Notes: generated from the sequence alone by a model not told the origin. Counted from the first letter of the stretch, positions 16,147 to 24,419 are shown. The stretch is DNA of 64,000 nt from JACPDH01 sp041671505 (GCA_041671505.1 JBAZBK010000010.1:1-64000); one strand, 5' to 3'. Numbers and translations are program-made.

Positions 16147-16302
16147 CGGGCTCGGGCACGGGATCGGGCTCGGGATCGGAAAGGCACCGCAGGCGTGGCA
16201 GTCATGCCGACTCGGATTCGCTGCTGCGCCGCGTGCTTCACGACCGATACCGCAACGCCCCGCCTTTCCCGAGCCCGATCCCGAGCCCGAGTCCGAGCCC
16301 GG
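16147..16302. repeat. 6-bp iterated inverted repeat
   Basis: The left arm (16147-16183) is built of 6-bp words (GGGCTC GGGCAC GGGATC GGGCTC GGGATC). The right arm (16262-16302) is the inverse, with the same word variants in matching order (GATCCC, GAGCCC, GAGTCC). The gap between arms is about 78 bases. It occupies much of the 324-bp spacer (16059-16382) between murA and the divergent hydrolase gene. That spacer must also hold both promoters. No ORF is supported: frames here give Gly-X or Pro-Glu repeats that merely reflect the iteration. Confidence 0.8.
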
Positions 16303-16382
16303 TCGTTCGACGATTCGACCCAATGAGCCGCCAGCCAACGCCGCTCATCCGCAACGCTGATGCCCCATGCTATCGTCCCCCC

Positions 16383-17189
16383 ATGTTCGTCGCCTCCCTC
16401 GGCTCCGGCAGCGCCGGCAACTGCTGTCTCTTCGAGTCGGACGGGACGCGGATTCTCGTCGACGCGGGATTCGGCCTCCGCCAGACGCAGCAGCGCCTCA
16501 AGCTTCTCGGCCGCGAGCTCGGCGACATCCAGGCGATCGTCATCACCCACGAGCACGGCGACCACGTCCACGGCGCGGCGAAGATCGCCGCGAAGTTCGG
16601 GATTCCGGTCTACGCCACGCGCGACACGCTCGTCGCCGCGGGGCTCGATCCGAGCGAGCTTCCGGCGAGGCCATTCGAGAACAACGATTCGTTCCGGATC
16701 GGCGAGCTGGAGATCCATTCGCGCCGCGTGATTCACGACGCCGCCGATCCGTCGTGCTTCGTCATCGAGGCGCGCGACGGCACGCGCGCCGGCATCGCGA
16801 GCGACCTCGGGGTCGTCGACGACCCGGTGCTCGAACACCTGAAGGGATGCGATGCGCTTCTGTTCGAGGCGAACCACGACCTCGACATGCTCCGCACCGG
16901 CTCGTATCCATGGAGCCTGAAGCGGCGGATCCTCTCGCGCCACGGCCACCTGTCGAACGAGGACGCGATGGAAGCGCTCGCGCGAATCCTCGGTGAAGGG
17001 ACGCGCCACCTCACCCTCATCCACCTCTCCGAGCGGAACAACCACGAATCGATCGTGCGCGCCTGCGCGGACGACCTTCTCGCGCGCGTCGGCGCCGGAA
17101 TCGACATCGGCGTCGCGAGCCAGCACGCTCCGATGACACCGATCGAGGTGGTTAGGCGGAGCACGAAGGGGCAGATGAGGCTGTTTTGA
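16383..17189 (+). CDS. Metallo-beta-lactamase-fold hydrolase, YycJ/WalJ type
   Basis: This 268-residue soluble protein has the two-metal motif THEHGDHVHG (about 56-65) and downstream conserved His and Asp residues (SDLGVVDD about 140; HLSERNNHE near 215). The family includes YycJ/WalJ, a 5'-to-3' DNA exonuclease-like enzyme linked to mismatch handling and wall stress. The N-terminal FVASLGSGSAGN is the family signature. ATG 16383 follows a gap from murA and is transcribed away from it. The exact substrate is unknown; DNA is the best guess by family. Confidence 0.88.
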   Translation: MFVASLGSGSAGNCCLFESDGTRILVDAGFGLRQTQQRLKLLGRELGDIQAIVITHEHGDHVHGAAKIAAKFGIPVYATRDTLVAAGLDPSELPARPFENNDSFRIGELEIHSRRVIHDAADPSCFVIEARDGTRAGIASDLGVVDDPVLEHLKGCDALLFEANHDLDMLRTGSYPWSLKRRILSRHGHLSNEDAMEALARILGEGTRHLTLIHLSERNNHESIVRACADDLLARVGAGIDIGVASQHAPMTPIEVVRRSTKGQMRLF

Positions 17190-17393
17190 GGCGAAAGGCG
17201 AGAGGCGGGAGGCGATCAGCAGATTGATGTGGCGCAGACACTCCTGTCTGCGCGCGGCGCAACACTCCGCACTCCTACGATCGACTCCGATTTCAGGTCG
17301 CCTTCGGCGACGCGCAGGCAAGAGTGCCTGCGCCACATAATCTGCCTGCTTATCGCCTCTCGCCTCTCGCCTGTCGCCTCTTTGCCTATCGCC
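17189..17393. repeat. 7-bp iterated inverted repeat (GC-rich) enclosing REPIN copy B
   Basis: The left arm (17189-17226) is GGCGAAA GGCGAGA GGCGGGA GGCGATC followed by AGCAGATT. The right arm (17339-17393) is its inverse, extended by extra copies of the TCTCGCC type. The arms enclose a complete REPIN at 17229-17336, so the two repeat classes are nested. The left arm begins at the stop codon of the hydrolase gene, and the right arm overlaps the stop of the convergent M14 gene (17386). Confidence 0.8.
17229..17336. repeat. REPIN, GTGGCGCAG family (copy B)
   Basis: Left unit at 17229-17254 and inverted right unit at 17311-17336, with the same GTGG head and GCGCAG(A/G)CA stems as copies A and C. 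The right unit carries one variant base (CAAGAG for CAGGAG). The 56-bp interior contains the shared GTCGCC-TTC-GGCGAC hairpin. It lies between convergent genes. Confidence 0.85.
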
Positions 17394-19983
17394 GCTTCGC
17401 CTCGGTCGCCGGCCTGTCCAGCACCGACCAGTAGAGCGAGTTGAAGACCAGCGGGAAGGTCGCGTGCGTCTGGCCGCGGTGCTGGGGGCGGAAGCCGAAG
17501 AGGACGAGCTTTCCCTTGCCGTAGGTGAAAGCGACCATCGCCGCGCGGCGCTCGAGCTTCGCGGCTCCGGAGATCCAGCCGGAAAGAAGGATCTTCGAAC
17601 CGTTCTCCGGGTAGCGAGCGACGACCTGACGCTCCATGTCGACACCGGGCAGCGACGTCTCGAATGCGATCGGCGCGTCGATGAAAGCGGCCGACCTCGC
17701 CGGCATCCCCCAGCCGAGCGGAATCTCGTTGTTCACCTCGATCGCCACGAGCGAGCCGGGGACGGAGAATTCGTTAGGCTTCGCCTTCGCGAGCACGTTC
17801 CGCACCGGGATGTTGAACTCGCCGATCACCCACGCCGTCGACGAGGCGAACGACACGAGCGTCCCCCCTCCTTCGACGAACTTCTTCAACGCCTTGACGC
17901 CTTCGGGACCGATGCCTCCCTGATATCCCTCGGGGAGCTCTTCGACGTAATTGATCTTCTCTTCGTCGGGCTTCGGCTTGCCGGTCTCGATGATCGCCTT
18001 GTCGATCGAGGGGACGATGATGACGTCGTAGTCGAGCTTCCCGGCCTGGATCGACTTGTTGTCGATCGTCTTCGGCTCGAAGCCGAACGTCTCGAGAAGC
18101 CAGCGGGTCCAGCCTTCGTCCATCGACGCGCGCCACGGCTTGTAGATGCCGACGCGCGGCGCGCGGAGCGGCTTCGCGCTCGCGGCGCTCTTCGCGAGCG
18201 GGATGATCGGCAGCCCCGCCTCGGCCGCGGCCGCGCGCGCCGCCTCCGCCCCCTTCGCGTCGACATAAATCGTCCCGGGCGCAAACTCGAGCGGAATCGG
18301 CCCCTCGACGAGGCCGCGCTCCACCGCGCCGCCTAACGACACCGCGCCGCCCCCCTTCAGGGCCGCGTTCACGACGCGAGCCGCCTCCGGCGAGCGGTAT
18401 TCGACGGCGTATGCGGTCGCGGCCGGGAGCGCCGGTGCCGCCGCAGTCGCGCGACGAAACCAGGGATCGAGCTTCGATGCGGAAGCAAGCGATGCCGGAA
18501 GCGGCGCCTTTTCGACCGAGACACCCATCATCAGCGGCAGGGTCCAGGTCGCGGCGTCGTAGGGCTTCAGGATCTCGCCGCTGCCGGTGAGCTTCACCTC
18601 CGGATAGCGCTGCGGCTCCATGAGCTCCTCGACGAAGCGGCGGTACGGCTGCGCGAGAGGAATCCAGTAGTCGCCACCGGGACCGATCAGAACGTCGACG
18701 CCGTGGTCGGCCATCAGCTCCGCCAGCCGCTTCGCCGTCGCCGCGTTGCGCTGCGCGCCGGGGATGCGATACGCGTCACGCGCTCGCGCCGGCTCGGATG
18801 CGAGACGCGCCCTCGTCAGCTTGTTGCGCAGCAACTCCTCGCGGCGCTCCGACGCGATCTCGAGCAGCGCGTCGGACGCGATCCGCTCGTAGTCCATCAC
18901 GTCGCGCATCCGCCACCATCCACCCTTCCACGGATTCGGATGGTTGATCTGCGTCTGGTAATCGAGGAGCCCTTTCATTCCCCCTTCGAGCTCGTTCGGG
19001 TCGATGTAGACGGGCGTCGCGAAGCGGGCCGAGGCGACTTCGAGCAGGAGCCCCGTCATGTTCTTCCACCAGGCGGTGTTGCGCGTGCCTCCCATCCAGT
19101 AGGCATCGAAGCCGTAGCCGTAGATCACGCCCGGCTTGCCCGCCTCCTCGAGGCGGAGCGACATGTTCGAGCCGATGAGATTCACCTCGCGCCAGATCAG
19201 CGGATGAACGTCGGGATCCACGGGATCGGCGAAGGGAGGGATGAACATGCGCGGCCCCTCGCGCCCCATCTGGTGCTCGTCGACGAAGATCTGCGGATAC
19301 CACTCGTGGTAGAGGGCGCGGCTCATCGCGCGCGTCTCCTTCTGCGTGAGCATGAAGAAGTCGCGATTGTTGTCGTGGCCGACGTAATGGTGGTAGAGCC
19401 ACGGCATCGAGCCGCCTTCGTACTTCGTGCCGAGGTACTTCCGGTACCACTCGGTCTCCATGATCTGACCGTCGGGATTGAGCGAGGGAACGAGGAGCAG
19501 GATCACCTCGTCGAGCGTGCGGAGCGTCTTCGGATCGGTCGCGGTGGCGAGCGCGTGCGCCCACTCCATCGCCATTTGCGTCGAGGCGATCTCCGTCGAG
19601 TGGATGTTGCAGGTGACGAGGACGATCGCGCGCCCTTCGGCCGCGAGCTTCGCCATCTCGTCGTCGGAGAGGCCGCGGGGATCGGAGACCTTGCGGGCGA
19701 TCTCCTTGTAGCCGTCGAGATTCGCGATGTTCGCCTCCGACGAGATCACCGCCATGATCATCGGCTCGCCGAGCGTCGTCTCGCCGAGAGTCTCGACGGC
19801 GACGCGCGGCGACTTCTGGTCGAGCATCGCGAAGTAGTCGCGGATCTGCCGGTAGTCGGCAACGACGCGGTCGGCGCCGATCGACATCTTCAGGTGTTCC
19901 GATGGAGTGGGGATCGGTTGCGCCGATGCGACGGTGGTGGAGAGGCTCAGGAGAATCAGAACGAGGCGGGCAATACGGGTCAT
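17386..19983 (-). CDS. Exported M14-family zinc carboxypeptidase-like protein
   Basis: This 865-residue protein has a cleavable signal peptide (residues 1-21, ending SAQP). The peptidase domain (about 40-330) shows CNIHSTEIAST, the HxxE zinc motif, and NPDGQIM. DEHQMGREGPRMF follows where the third ligand and active-site region are expected. The C-terminal third (about 620-860) resembles a class-I glutamine-amidotransferase-like fold (VGIYKPWRAS, FVEGGGTLVSF) seen in the large M14 proteins of Bacteroidota and Acidobacteriota. It probably trims peptides in the periplasm or outside the cell. GGAG lies upstream of ATG 19983. Specificity cannot be told. Confidence 0.88.
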   Translation of the reverse strand: MTRIARLVLILLSLSTTVASAQPIPTPSEHLKMSIGADRVVADYRQIRDYFAMLDQKSPRVAVETLGETTLGEPMIMAVISSEANIANLDGYKEIARKVSDPRGLSDDEMAKLAAEGRAIVLVTCNIHSTEIASTQMAMEWAHALATATDPKTLRTLDEVILLLVPSLNPDGQIMETEWYRKYLGTKYEGGSMPWLYHHYVGHDNNRDFFMLTQKETRAMSRALYHEWYPQIFVDEHQMGREGPRMFIPPFADPVDPDVHPLIWREVNLIGSNMSLRLEEAGKPGVIYGYGFDAYWMGGTRNTAWWKNMTGLLLEVASARFATPVYIDPNELEGGMKGLLDYQTQINHPNPWKGGWWRMRDVMDYERIASDALLEIASERREELLRNKLTRARLASEPARARDAYRIPGAQRNAATAKRLAELMADHGVDVLIGPGGDYWIPLAQPYRRFVEELMEPQRYPEVKLTGSGEILKPYDAATWTLPLMMGVSVEKAPLPASLASASKLDPWFRRATAAAPALPAATAYAVEYRSPEAARVVNAALKGGGAVSLGGAVERGLVEGPIPLEFAPGTIYVDAKGAEAARAAAAEAGLPIIPLAKSAASAKPLRAPRVGIYKPWRASMDEGWTRWLLETFGFEPKTIDNKSIQAGKLDYDVIIVPSIDKAIIETGKPKPDEEKINYVEELPEGYQGGIGPEGVKALKKFVEGGGTLVSFASSTAWVIGEFNIPVRNVLAKAKPNEFSVPGSLVAIEVNNEIPLGWGMPARSAAFIDAPIAFETSLPGVDMERQVVARYPENGSKILLSGWISGAAKLERRAAMVAFTYGKGKLVLFGFRPQHRGQTHATFPLVFNSLYWSVLDRPATEAKRR

Positions 19984-20030
19984 CAGGACTCCGATCGAGG
20001 ATTTTGCTGCGGGCGATTGTAGTCGCGTGG

Positions 20031-20274
20031 AAGGCGATAGGCGAAAGGCGATAGGCGATGAGCAGGCACTTGTGGCGCAGACACTCCTGTCTGCGCGTCG
20101 CCGAAGGCGACCACAGTAGCGAGGCCCTTACACCCGGGAACACGCTTCGACGTAGGTCTGGCGAGAGGAAAGATCTTCGCGTGTGGTGCGGCGCGCCGCG
20201 CCGCGCGCAGGCAGGAGTGCCTGCGCCACACGGGACTGCTCCGGCCTGTCGCCTCTCGCCTTTCGCCTGCTTTT
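20031..20274. repeat. 7-bp iterated inverted repeat (GC-rich) enclosing REPIN copy C
   Basis: The left arm (20031-20070) is GGCGATA GGCGAAA GGCGATA GGCGATG, then AGCAGGC. The right arm (20245-20274) is TGTCGCC TCTCGCC TTTCGCC TGC, the inverse. They enclose the REPIN at 20072-20229. This nested structure fills the 293-bp spacer between the M14 gene start and the purQ stop, the same arrangement as at 17189-17393. Confidence 0.78.
20072..20229. repeat. REPIN, GTGGCGCAG family (copy C)
   Basis: Left unit at 20072-20097 is identical to those of copies A and B. The inverted right unit at 20204-20229 is identical to copy A's. The interior (about 106 bp) holds GTCGCC-GAA-GGCGAC, the inverted form of the shared small hairpin, and a GGCGCGCC palindrome. 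Confidence 0.85.
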
Positions 20275-20276
20275 GA

Positions 20277-20975
20277 CTACTTCGCCGTCGCGAACGCAGC
20301 GACGATCGACTTGAAGACACCGAGTCCGTCGGCGTTGCCGAGGACCTCCTCGGAGCAGCGCTCCGGGTGCGGCATCATGCCGAGGACATTGCGTCCGCGG
20401 TTGCAGACACCGGCGATGTTGCGCGCGGCGCCATTCGGGTTCGAGGCCGCGGTCACGTTGCCATCGGCGTCGCAGTAGCGGAAGACGACCTGTCCGTTCG
20501 CTTCGAGCTCGTCGAGCGTCCGGTCGTCGGCGAAGAAGTTCCCCTCGCCGTGTGCGATCGGAGTCCTCATGACCTGACCCTCCGACATCGCGGCGGTGAA
20601 CGGCGTCGCCGTCGTCTCGACGCGGAGGTGGACGTCGCGGCAGATGAAACGAAGGTGCTGGTTGCGCATGAGCGCGCCGGGCAGGAGACCAACCTCGGTC
20701 AGAACCTGGAAGCCATTGCAGATGCCGAGGACGAGGCCGCCCTTCGCCGCGTGATCGCGGATCGACTCCATGATCGGCGCGAACTTCGCGAGCGCGCCGG
20801 CGCGGAGGTAGTCGCCGTAGGAGAATCCTCCCGGAACGATGATGCAGTCCGCGCCCTTCAGGTCGGTGTCCTTGTGCCAGAGCATTTCGGCGTCGGCGCC
20901 GACGACGGTCGAGGCGACGTGGAACGCGTCGTGGTCACAGTTCGATCCGGGGAGAAGCACGATTCCGAATTTCAT
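20277..20975 (-). CDS. purQ: Phosphoribosylformylglycinamidine synthase, glutaminase subunit
   Basis: PurQ releases ammonia from glutamine for the fourth step of purine synthesis, acting with PurS and PurL. The 232 residues begin KFGIVLLPGSNCD. The catalytic Cys is in LVLGICNGFQVL (about 90) and the His-Glu pair in MMPHPERCSEE (about 200). The start is ATG 20975; the frame is open to 21032 but that adds a non-homologous tail. AGGA lies about nine bases upstream. It is separated from purS (23130-23378) by two unrelated genes, and purL is not in the window. Confidence 0.95.
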   Translation of the reverse strand: MKFGIVLLPGSNCDHDAFHVASTVVGADAEMLWHKDTDLKGADCIIVPGGFSYGDYLRAGALAKFAPIMESIRDHAAKGGLVLGICNGFQVLTEVGLLPGALMRNQHLRFICRDVHLRVETTATPFTAAMSEGQVMRTPIAHGEGNFFADDRTLDELEANGQVVFRYCDADGNVTAASNPNGAARNIAGVCNRGRNVLGMMPHPERCSEEVLGNADGLGVFKSIVAAFATAK

Positions 20976-21106
20976 CGAGGCATCCTGACTGGCGCCGCGG
21001 TGCGGCGAAGAGATGGATGGATTGTAGAGCATGCACGGCCGATCGGGCTGTTTCGAAACAGGTCCCGCCCCTTGCCGCGACTGCCCGCTTTCCGGAGAAT
21101 CGTCCG

Positions 21107-21757
21107 ATGACTGATGCCCCCCTGGTGCGGCGATATCCGTCGGCCCGCTACCTCGGCGAGATGTTCCGCGCCCGCTTCCTTTCCGACCCGGCGCCGGAGG
21201 ATGCGGTCCCGGCGCGGAGACTGAACGCTGACGACGGATTTGCCGAGGCCGTCCTCGCCCTGCGCGACGAGGAGGCGGTGGGCATTCCGCTTGGTGACGA
21301 CTGGGGGGTGATCCGGCGCGACGCCGTCGACCGGGTCATCTTCCGCTGCTGGTTGTTCGGCATCATCACGCTCGTGGAGATGCGGCTCCGGGGCGAGCTC
21401 GCACGTCGCGGCCCCGAGCGGTGGTACCAGTTCCTGAGCCCGGCACGGGTCGACAAGGCGCGCGCGATGAAACGGCACCGGCAGACGCTCGGCCAGGACG
21501 TCGACACGATCCACAACCTGCAGTTCGGCGACCTCGGCATCATTGCGATCCGCGACGACGAGATTTTCGATTCGATGCGCTTCGAGTCGAAGCGCAAGGC
21601 GAAAGAGTTCATCCACGAGCTCGAGACACTCCGGAACAACCTCGCGCATTCCCAGGAGATCGCGCGATGGAACTGGCCGGTGATCGTGCAGATCGCCGAG
21701 ATCTCCCGCCGCATCATCGCGGGCGAATCGCCAATTGGCCACCCGGGAGAGCGCTGA
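21107..21757 (+). CDS. Hypothetical protein with HEPN-like C-terminal motif
   Basis: This 216-residue protein is soluble and mostly helical. Near the C-terminus an ELETLRNNLAHSQE stretch (Arg176 to His181) matches the R-X4-6-H motif of HEPN domains, with the Asn after Arg that many HEPN RNases have. The N-terminal half (about 15-75, through GDDWGVIRRDAVD) resembles a single CBS-like beta-alpha unit. The middle has a conserved-looking SPARVDKARA...GQDVDTIHNLQFGDLG region. GGAG precedes ATG 21107. It is monocistronic, between purQ (divergent) and a long palindrome. HEPN proteins are RNases, toxins or nucleotide-binding helpers. No partner nucleotidyltransferase lies beside it. Function is inferred only from the motif. 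Confidence 0.75.
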   Translation: MTDAPLVRRYPSARYLGEMFRARFLSDPAPEDAVPARRLNADDGFAEAVLALRDEEAVGIPLGDDWGVIRRDAVDRVIFRCWLFGIITLVEMRLRGELARRGPERWYQFLSPARVDKARAMKRHRQTLGQDVDTIHNLQFGDLGIIAIRDDEIFDSMRFESKRKAKEFIHELETLRNNLAHSQEIARWNWPVIVQIAEISRRIIAGESPIGHPGER

Positions 21758-21863
21758 TCGCGAAGTCGTGTCATTCCGGTCGGCCCTCCGCGCCGGCGCA
21801 GCGCCTGAGTAACGAAACTGCAATCAGCCGCCAGGCTCGCGCCATCGTCCACGAGCGTACGGA

Positions 21864-22030
21864 TTGTCATCCCGACGACCGATCCCGCGAAGCGGGAGAG
21901 GGAGGAGGGATCTCGCAGGCTGGTACAGTCGAAGTTCGTTGCGAACTCTCTCGCTCGTGGCACGTGAGTACCAGCCTGCGAGGTCCCTCCTTCTTCCCCC
22001 GCTTCGCGGAGTCAGTCGTCGGGACGACAA
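21864..22030. repeat. 63-bp imperfect inverted repeat
   Basis: The arms at 21864-21926 and 21968-22030 are reverse complements with scattered mismatches. Each contains the subpalindrome CCCGCGAAGCGGG (or CCCGCTTCGCGG) plus a TCGCAGGCTGGTAC end. The central 41 bases hold the turn. The element almost fills the 321-bp gap between the HEPN-like gene and the convergent exported-protein gene. It resembles a pair of larger REP-like units or a small MITE. A TGTCATTCCGG fragment at 21770 resembles the TGTCATTCCGAG family at 7475. The rest of the spacer is featureless. Confidence 0.8.
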
Positions 22031-22078
22031 CTCCCTCGGGCGTCGCAACTCCGGCAGTTTCCTGGAAGCGGTCCGGGG

Positions 22079-23140
22079 CTACTCCTTAGGCTCAGGCTGT
22101 TTGTAAATCGTCAGGAATCCGGCGGGATCGGTGACGGCCCACCGTCCGTCAGGAGTGCGGCTCATCGCGAACGCGGCGATGCCGTAGAGCGACGCGACGC
22201 GGGTGCGCCGCTTCGTCGCGGTGAACGTGCCGCCGGCGGCGCAGCGTTTCTCGGCCACGATCACGAGCGCTCCCGACGCCGCTGCTATCTGCGGTCCCGC
22301 GCCGTCGGGAAGGCATACCGTTTCGCTGCTGACCAGGTCGCCGAGCTCGATCCTCATGCGCATCGCGGTGGCGTCGCCCTGCGGCTTCTTCTCCTCGCGC
22401 GGCGTCGCGGGAGCCTCGGCGAGCCAGTCGCGCGCCACGGCGACGAGCACGCGTTCGTCGGCCGCGAAGAAGGCGGAGACGATCTCGCGCTCGGTCTGCA
22501 GCGGAACGCGACCGATCTCGCGCAGAGTCGACGCGTCGTAGAAGACGGCGACGCTAACCTTGCCGTTCGGGAACGACTGAAAGCCGACGACGGCGAGAAC
22601 GCGCCCCTTCGCGTCGGTCGTGATCGCGGTCGGCTCGATGTCGCCGAGCGCGCGGATCTCCCGCTCGCCCGCGGCGTCGAAGACGTGCACCTTCCGGCCG
22701 AGCACGTAGAGATGGCGCCCCGCCGGATCGGGAAGCGCATCGTGGATCGGTTCGCCTTCGAGCAGGATCTCGCGTACGACCTCGAGCGGGGGAAGCGAGA
22801 GGATGGTCACGCTCTCGTCGCTCCCCTGCGCGACGTAGAGGCGATCGCGCGCGATTCGCAGCGTCGAGAAATCCTTCGTCGACGCGATCTCTTCGCGATC
22901 GATGACCGCCTCGCGCACGATCGCTCCCTTCGCCGCGTCGATCGCGACGATCGATTGCGGCGCGGCGAGCCCGACGTAGATCGTGCCGTCGGGCGCGACG
23001 GCTACGGCGCGCGGAGTGCCGTCGAGCTTCCATCGTTTCTCGACGAGGCGCCCGCGGGCCGGCACTTCCTCCAGCGTCGCCGCGCCGGATGCCTGCGCGA
23101 CGAGAACGAGCGCGGCGAGAGCGAGGAGCTTAGTCTTCAA
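22079..23140 (-). CDS. Exported beta-propeller-like protein
   Basis: This 353-residue protein starts with a signal peptide (LLALAALVLVAQASGA). The mature part is a chain of beta repeats with the recurring pattern of seven-blade propellers, e.g. GTPRAVAVAPDGTIYVGL and GRHLYVLGRKVHVFDAAG. It is likely a periplasmic scaffold or ligand binder; there are no catalytic motifs. The start is TTG 23140, inside the last codons of purS (11-bp overlap), and no better ATG or GTG precedes the signal peptide. Overlap with purS suggests co-transcription, though a functional link to purine synthesis is not evident. Confidence 0.75.
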   Translation of the reverse strand: MKTKLLALAALVLVAQASGAATLEEVPARGRLVEKRWKLDGTPRAVAVAPDGTIYVGLAAPQSIVAIDAAKGAIVREAVIDREEIASTKDFSTLRIARDRLYVAQGSDESVTILSLPPLEVVREILLEGEPIHDALPDPAGRHLYVLGRKVHVFDAAGEREIRALGDIEPTAITTDAKGRVLAVVGFQSFPNGKVSVAVFYDASTLREIGRVPLQTEREIVSAFFAADERVLVAVARDWLAEAPATPREEKKPQGDATAMRMRIELGDLVSSETVCLPDGAGPQIAAASGALVIVAEKRCAAGGTFTATKRRTRVASLYGIAAFAMSRTPDGRWAVTDPAGFLTIYKQPEPKE

Positions 23141-23378
23141 TCCGTACCGAGTAGTTCTCGACGATCAGGTTCGCGAGGAGCTTCTCCGACATCTGCCGAA
23201 CCTGCGACTCGAGCTGTTCGCGATTCGCCGCGCCGTCCTTGAGCGTGATTCTGAAGAGCTTGCCGACGCGGACGTCTTCCACGCCCGAGAAGCCGAGCGC
23301 TTCGAGCGAGTGCTGAATCGCCTTCCCCTGCGGATCGAGTACGCCCGACTTGAGCTCGACGGTAACCGTTGCCTTCAC
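23130..23378 (-). CDS. purS: Phosphoribosylformylglycinamidine synthase, PurS subunit
   Basis: PurS is the small subunit that bridges PurQ and PurL in the three-part FGAM synthase. The 82 residues match its size and pattern: VTVELKSGVLDPQGKAI, then VRVGKLFRI and a final helix-strand ending NYSVRIED. The start codon is GTG 23378 with GGAGG seven bases upstream. PurS presence implies a separate PurL and PurQ, and PurQ is encoded 2.1 kb away on the same strand. Confidence 0.94.
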   Translation of the reverse strand: MKATVTVELKSGVLDPQGKAIQHSLEALGFSGVEDVRVGKLFRITLKDGAANREQLESQVRQMSEKLLANLIVENYSVRIED

Positions 23379-23395
23379 GAAGAAACCTCCAGAAG

Positions 23396-23428
23396 CTGAA
23401 TTGAGAATTCAGAATTGAGAATTGAGAG
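23396..23428. repeat. Single AT-rich 7-bp iterated arm
   Basis: The bases GAATTGA GAATTCA GAATTGA GAATTGA repeat with a 7-bp period. The arm sits just before purS in the divergent spacer shared with the acyltransferase gene. It has no long inverted partner, though GAATTC itself is palindromic. It is probably an incomplete or decayed member of the iterated class. Confidence 0.65.
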
Positions 23429-23634
23429 ATGGACGTCTTCCGCCGGAATGCCCGGCGCGATGCCGCTCAGTTCCACCGTCGCACACTTCGCGGCGGATTA
23501 TACGTTTTCGGCGCGGCGCGGTCGTGGCGGGGCCGTGAACGATGAAACGACGGTCTCCCGGGATTGGAGCTCGGTGAATGAACGGCCATTCACGACCTCC
23601 ACCGCGACGCGCTGTACACTCTCGCCGCGAAGCC

Positions 23635-24357
23635 ATGCGGCACTACTTCATCTACTCGCTCCTGCTCGCGCTCAAGTTCGTCACCCGGCTGTTCTATCGG
23701 GTCGAGATGCGCTTCATCGGGAACCCGGTTCCGGATCCGTGGGAGAACCATCGCGTGGTCGCGTTCCTGCACCACACGAGTCTGTTCGAGCCGGTTTTCC
23801 TCGGCGGGGTTCCGAATTCGTTCCTTCGTCGCGTGGCGTTTCACGGCGTGGTCCCCGCCGCAGACAAGACGATCGAGCGTCCGCTGGTCGGCATGCTCTT
23901 CAAGCTGATCGCGGCGCACGTGATCCCGATCTCGCGCCAGCGCGACAACACCTGGTTCGAGGTGCTCCGCCGGATCGATCCCGAGTCGATGGTCATCATC
24001 CTCCCCGAAGGTAGGATGATGCGGAAGAACGGGCTCGACTCGAACGGACAGCCGATGACGGTGCGCGGCGGAATCGCCGACGTGATCGAGGCAATCGGCG
24101 AAGGACGGATGCTCGTCGCCTACAGCGGCGGACTGCACCACATCCAGGCGCCCGGCGAACACGTGCCTCGCGTCTTCGAGACTGCCCGGATGAACCTCGA
24201 GGTCATCGAGATCAAGGATTACGTTGCGGAGCTGCTCAAGAACCGCAACCCGGAGCAGCTCAAGCGCGCCGTCCGCGACGACTTCGAGCGGCGTCGCGAC
24301 GAGAACTGCCCCTTCGAGCCGGGGCAGCGGCCGCTGCCTAACGGCACGACAGCGTAG
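23635..24357 (+). CDS. PlsC-like 1-acylglycerol-3-phosphate acyltransferase
   Basis: The protein has 240 residues with an N-terminal hydrophobic helix (about 4-20, IYSLLLALKFVTRLFY), so it is inner-membrane bound. It would add an acyl chain to lysophosphatidate or another lipid. The acceptor-site motif is HHTSLFE, an HX4E version of the usual HX4D. The substrate motif is LPEGRMM in place of PEGTRS. The other blocks (VVPAADKTIERPLVG; IPISRQRDN) are in the right order. I chose ATG 23635; the open frame extends to 23578 with a non-homologous basic tail. Because the catalytic motif is variant, the acyl acceptor may not be lysophosphatidate. Confidence 0.82.
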   Translation: MRHYFIYSLLLALKFVTRLFYRVEMRFIGNPVPDPWENHRVVAFLHHTSLFEPVFLGGVPNSFLRRVAFHGVVPAADKTIERPLVGMLFKLIAAHVIPISRQRDNTWFEVLRRIDPESMVIILPEGRMMRKNGLDSNGQPMTVRGGIADVIEAIGEGRMLVAYSGGLHHIQAPGEHVPRVFETARMNLEVIEIKDYVAELLKNRNPEQLKRAVRDDFERRRDENCPFEPGQRPLPNGTTA

Positions 24358-24419
24358 CGTCGCAATCGCCGTGAGGAACGTTCTGCGCGCTCGACTCCGC
24401 TCTACCCTGCCCTGCAGAC

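Noticed and set aside
16079..16360. Small protein with Gly-X and Pro-Glu repeats
   Set aside because: The repeats arise from translating the two arms of the 6-bp iterated palindrome.
14772..17645. A 957-residue reading frame continuing upstream of murA
   Set aside because: Only the last 428 residues are MurA. The rest is antisense to the hydrolase gene and low-complexity, so it is a shadow.
10899..20229. GTGGCGCAG elements as MITEs or IS fragments
   Set aside because: Interiors are unrelated in sequence and length and there are no target duplications; the head-plus-palindrome structure fits REPINs better.
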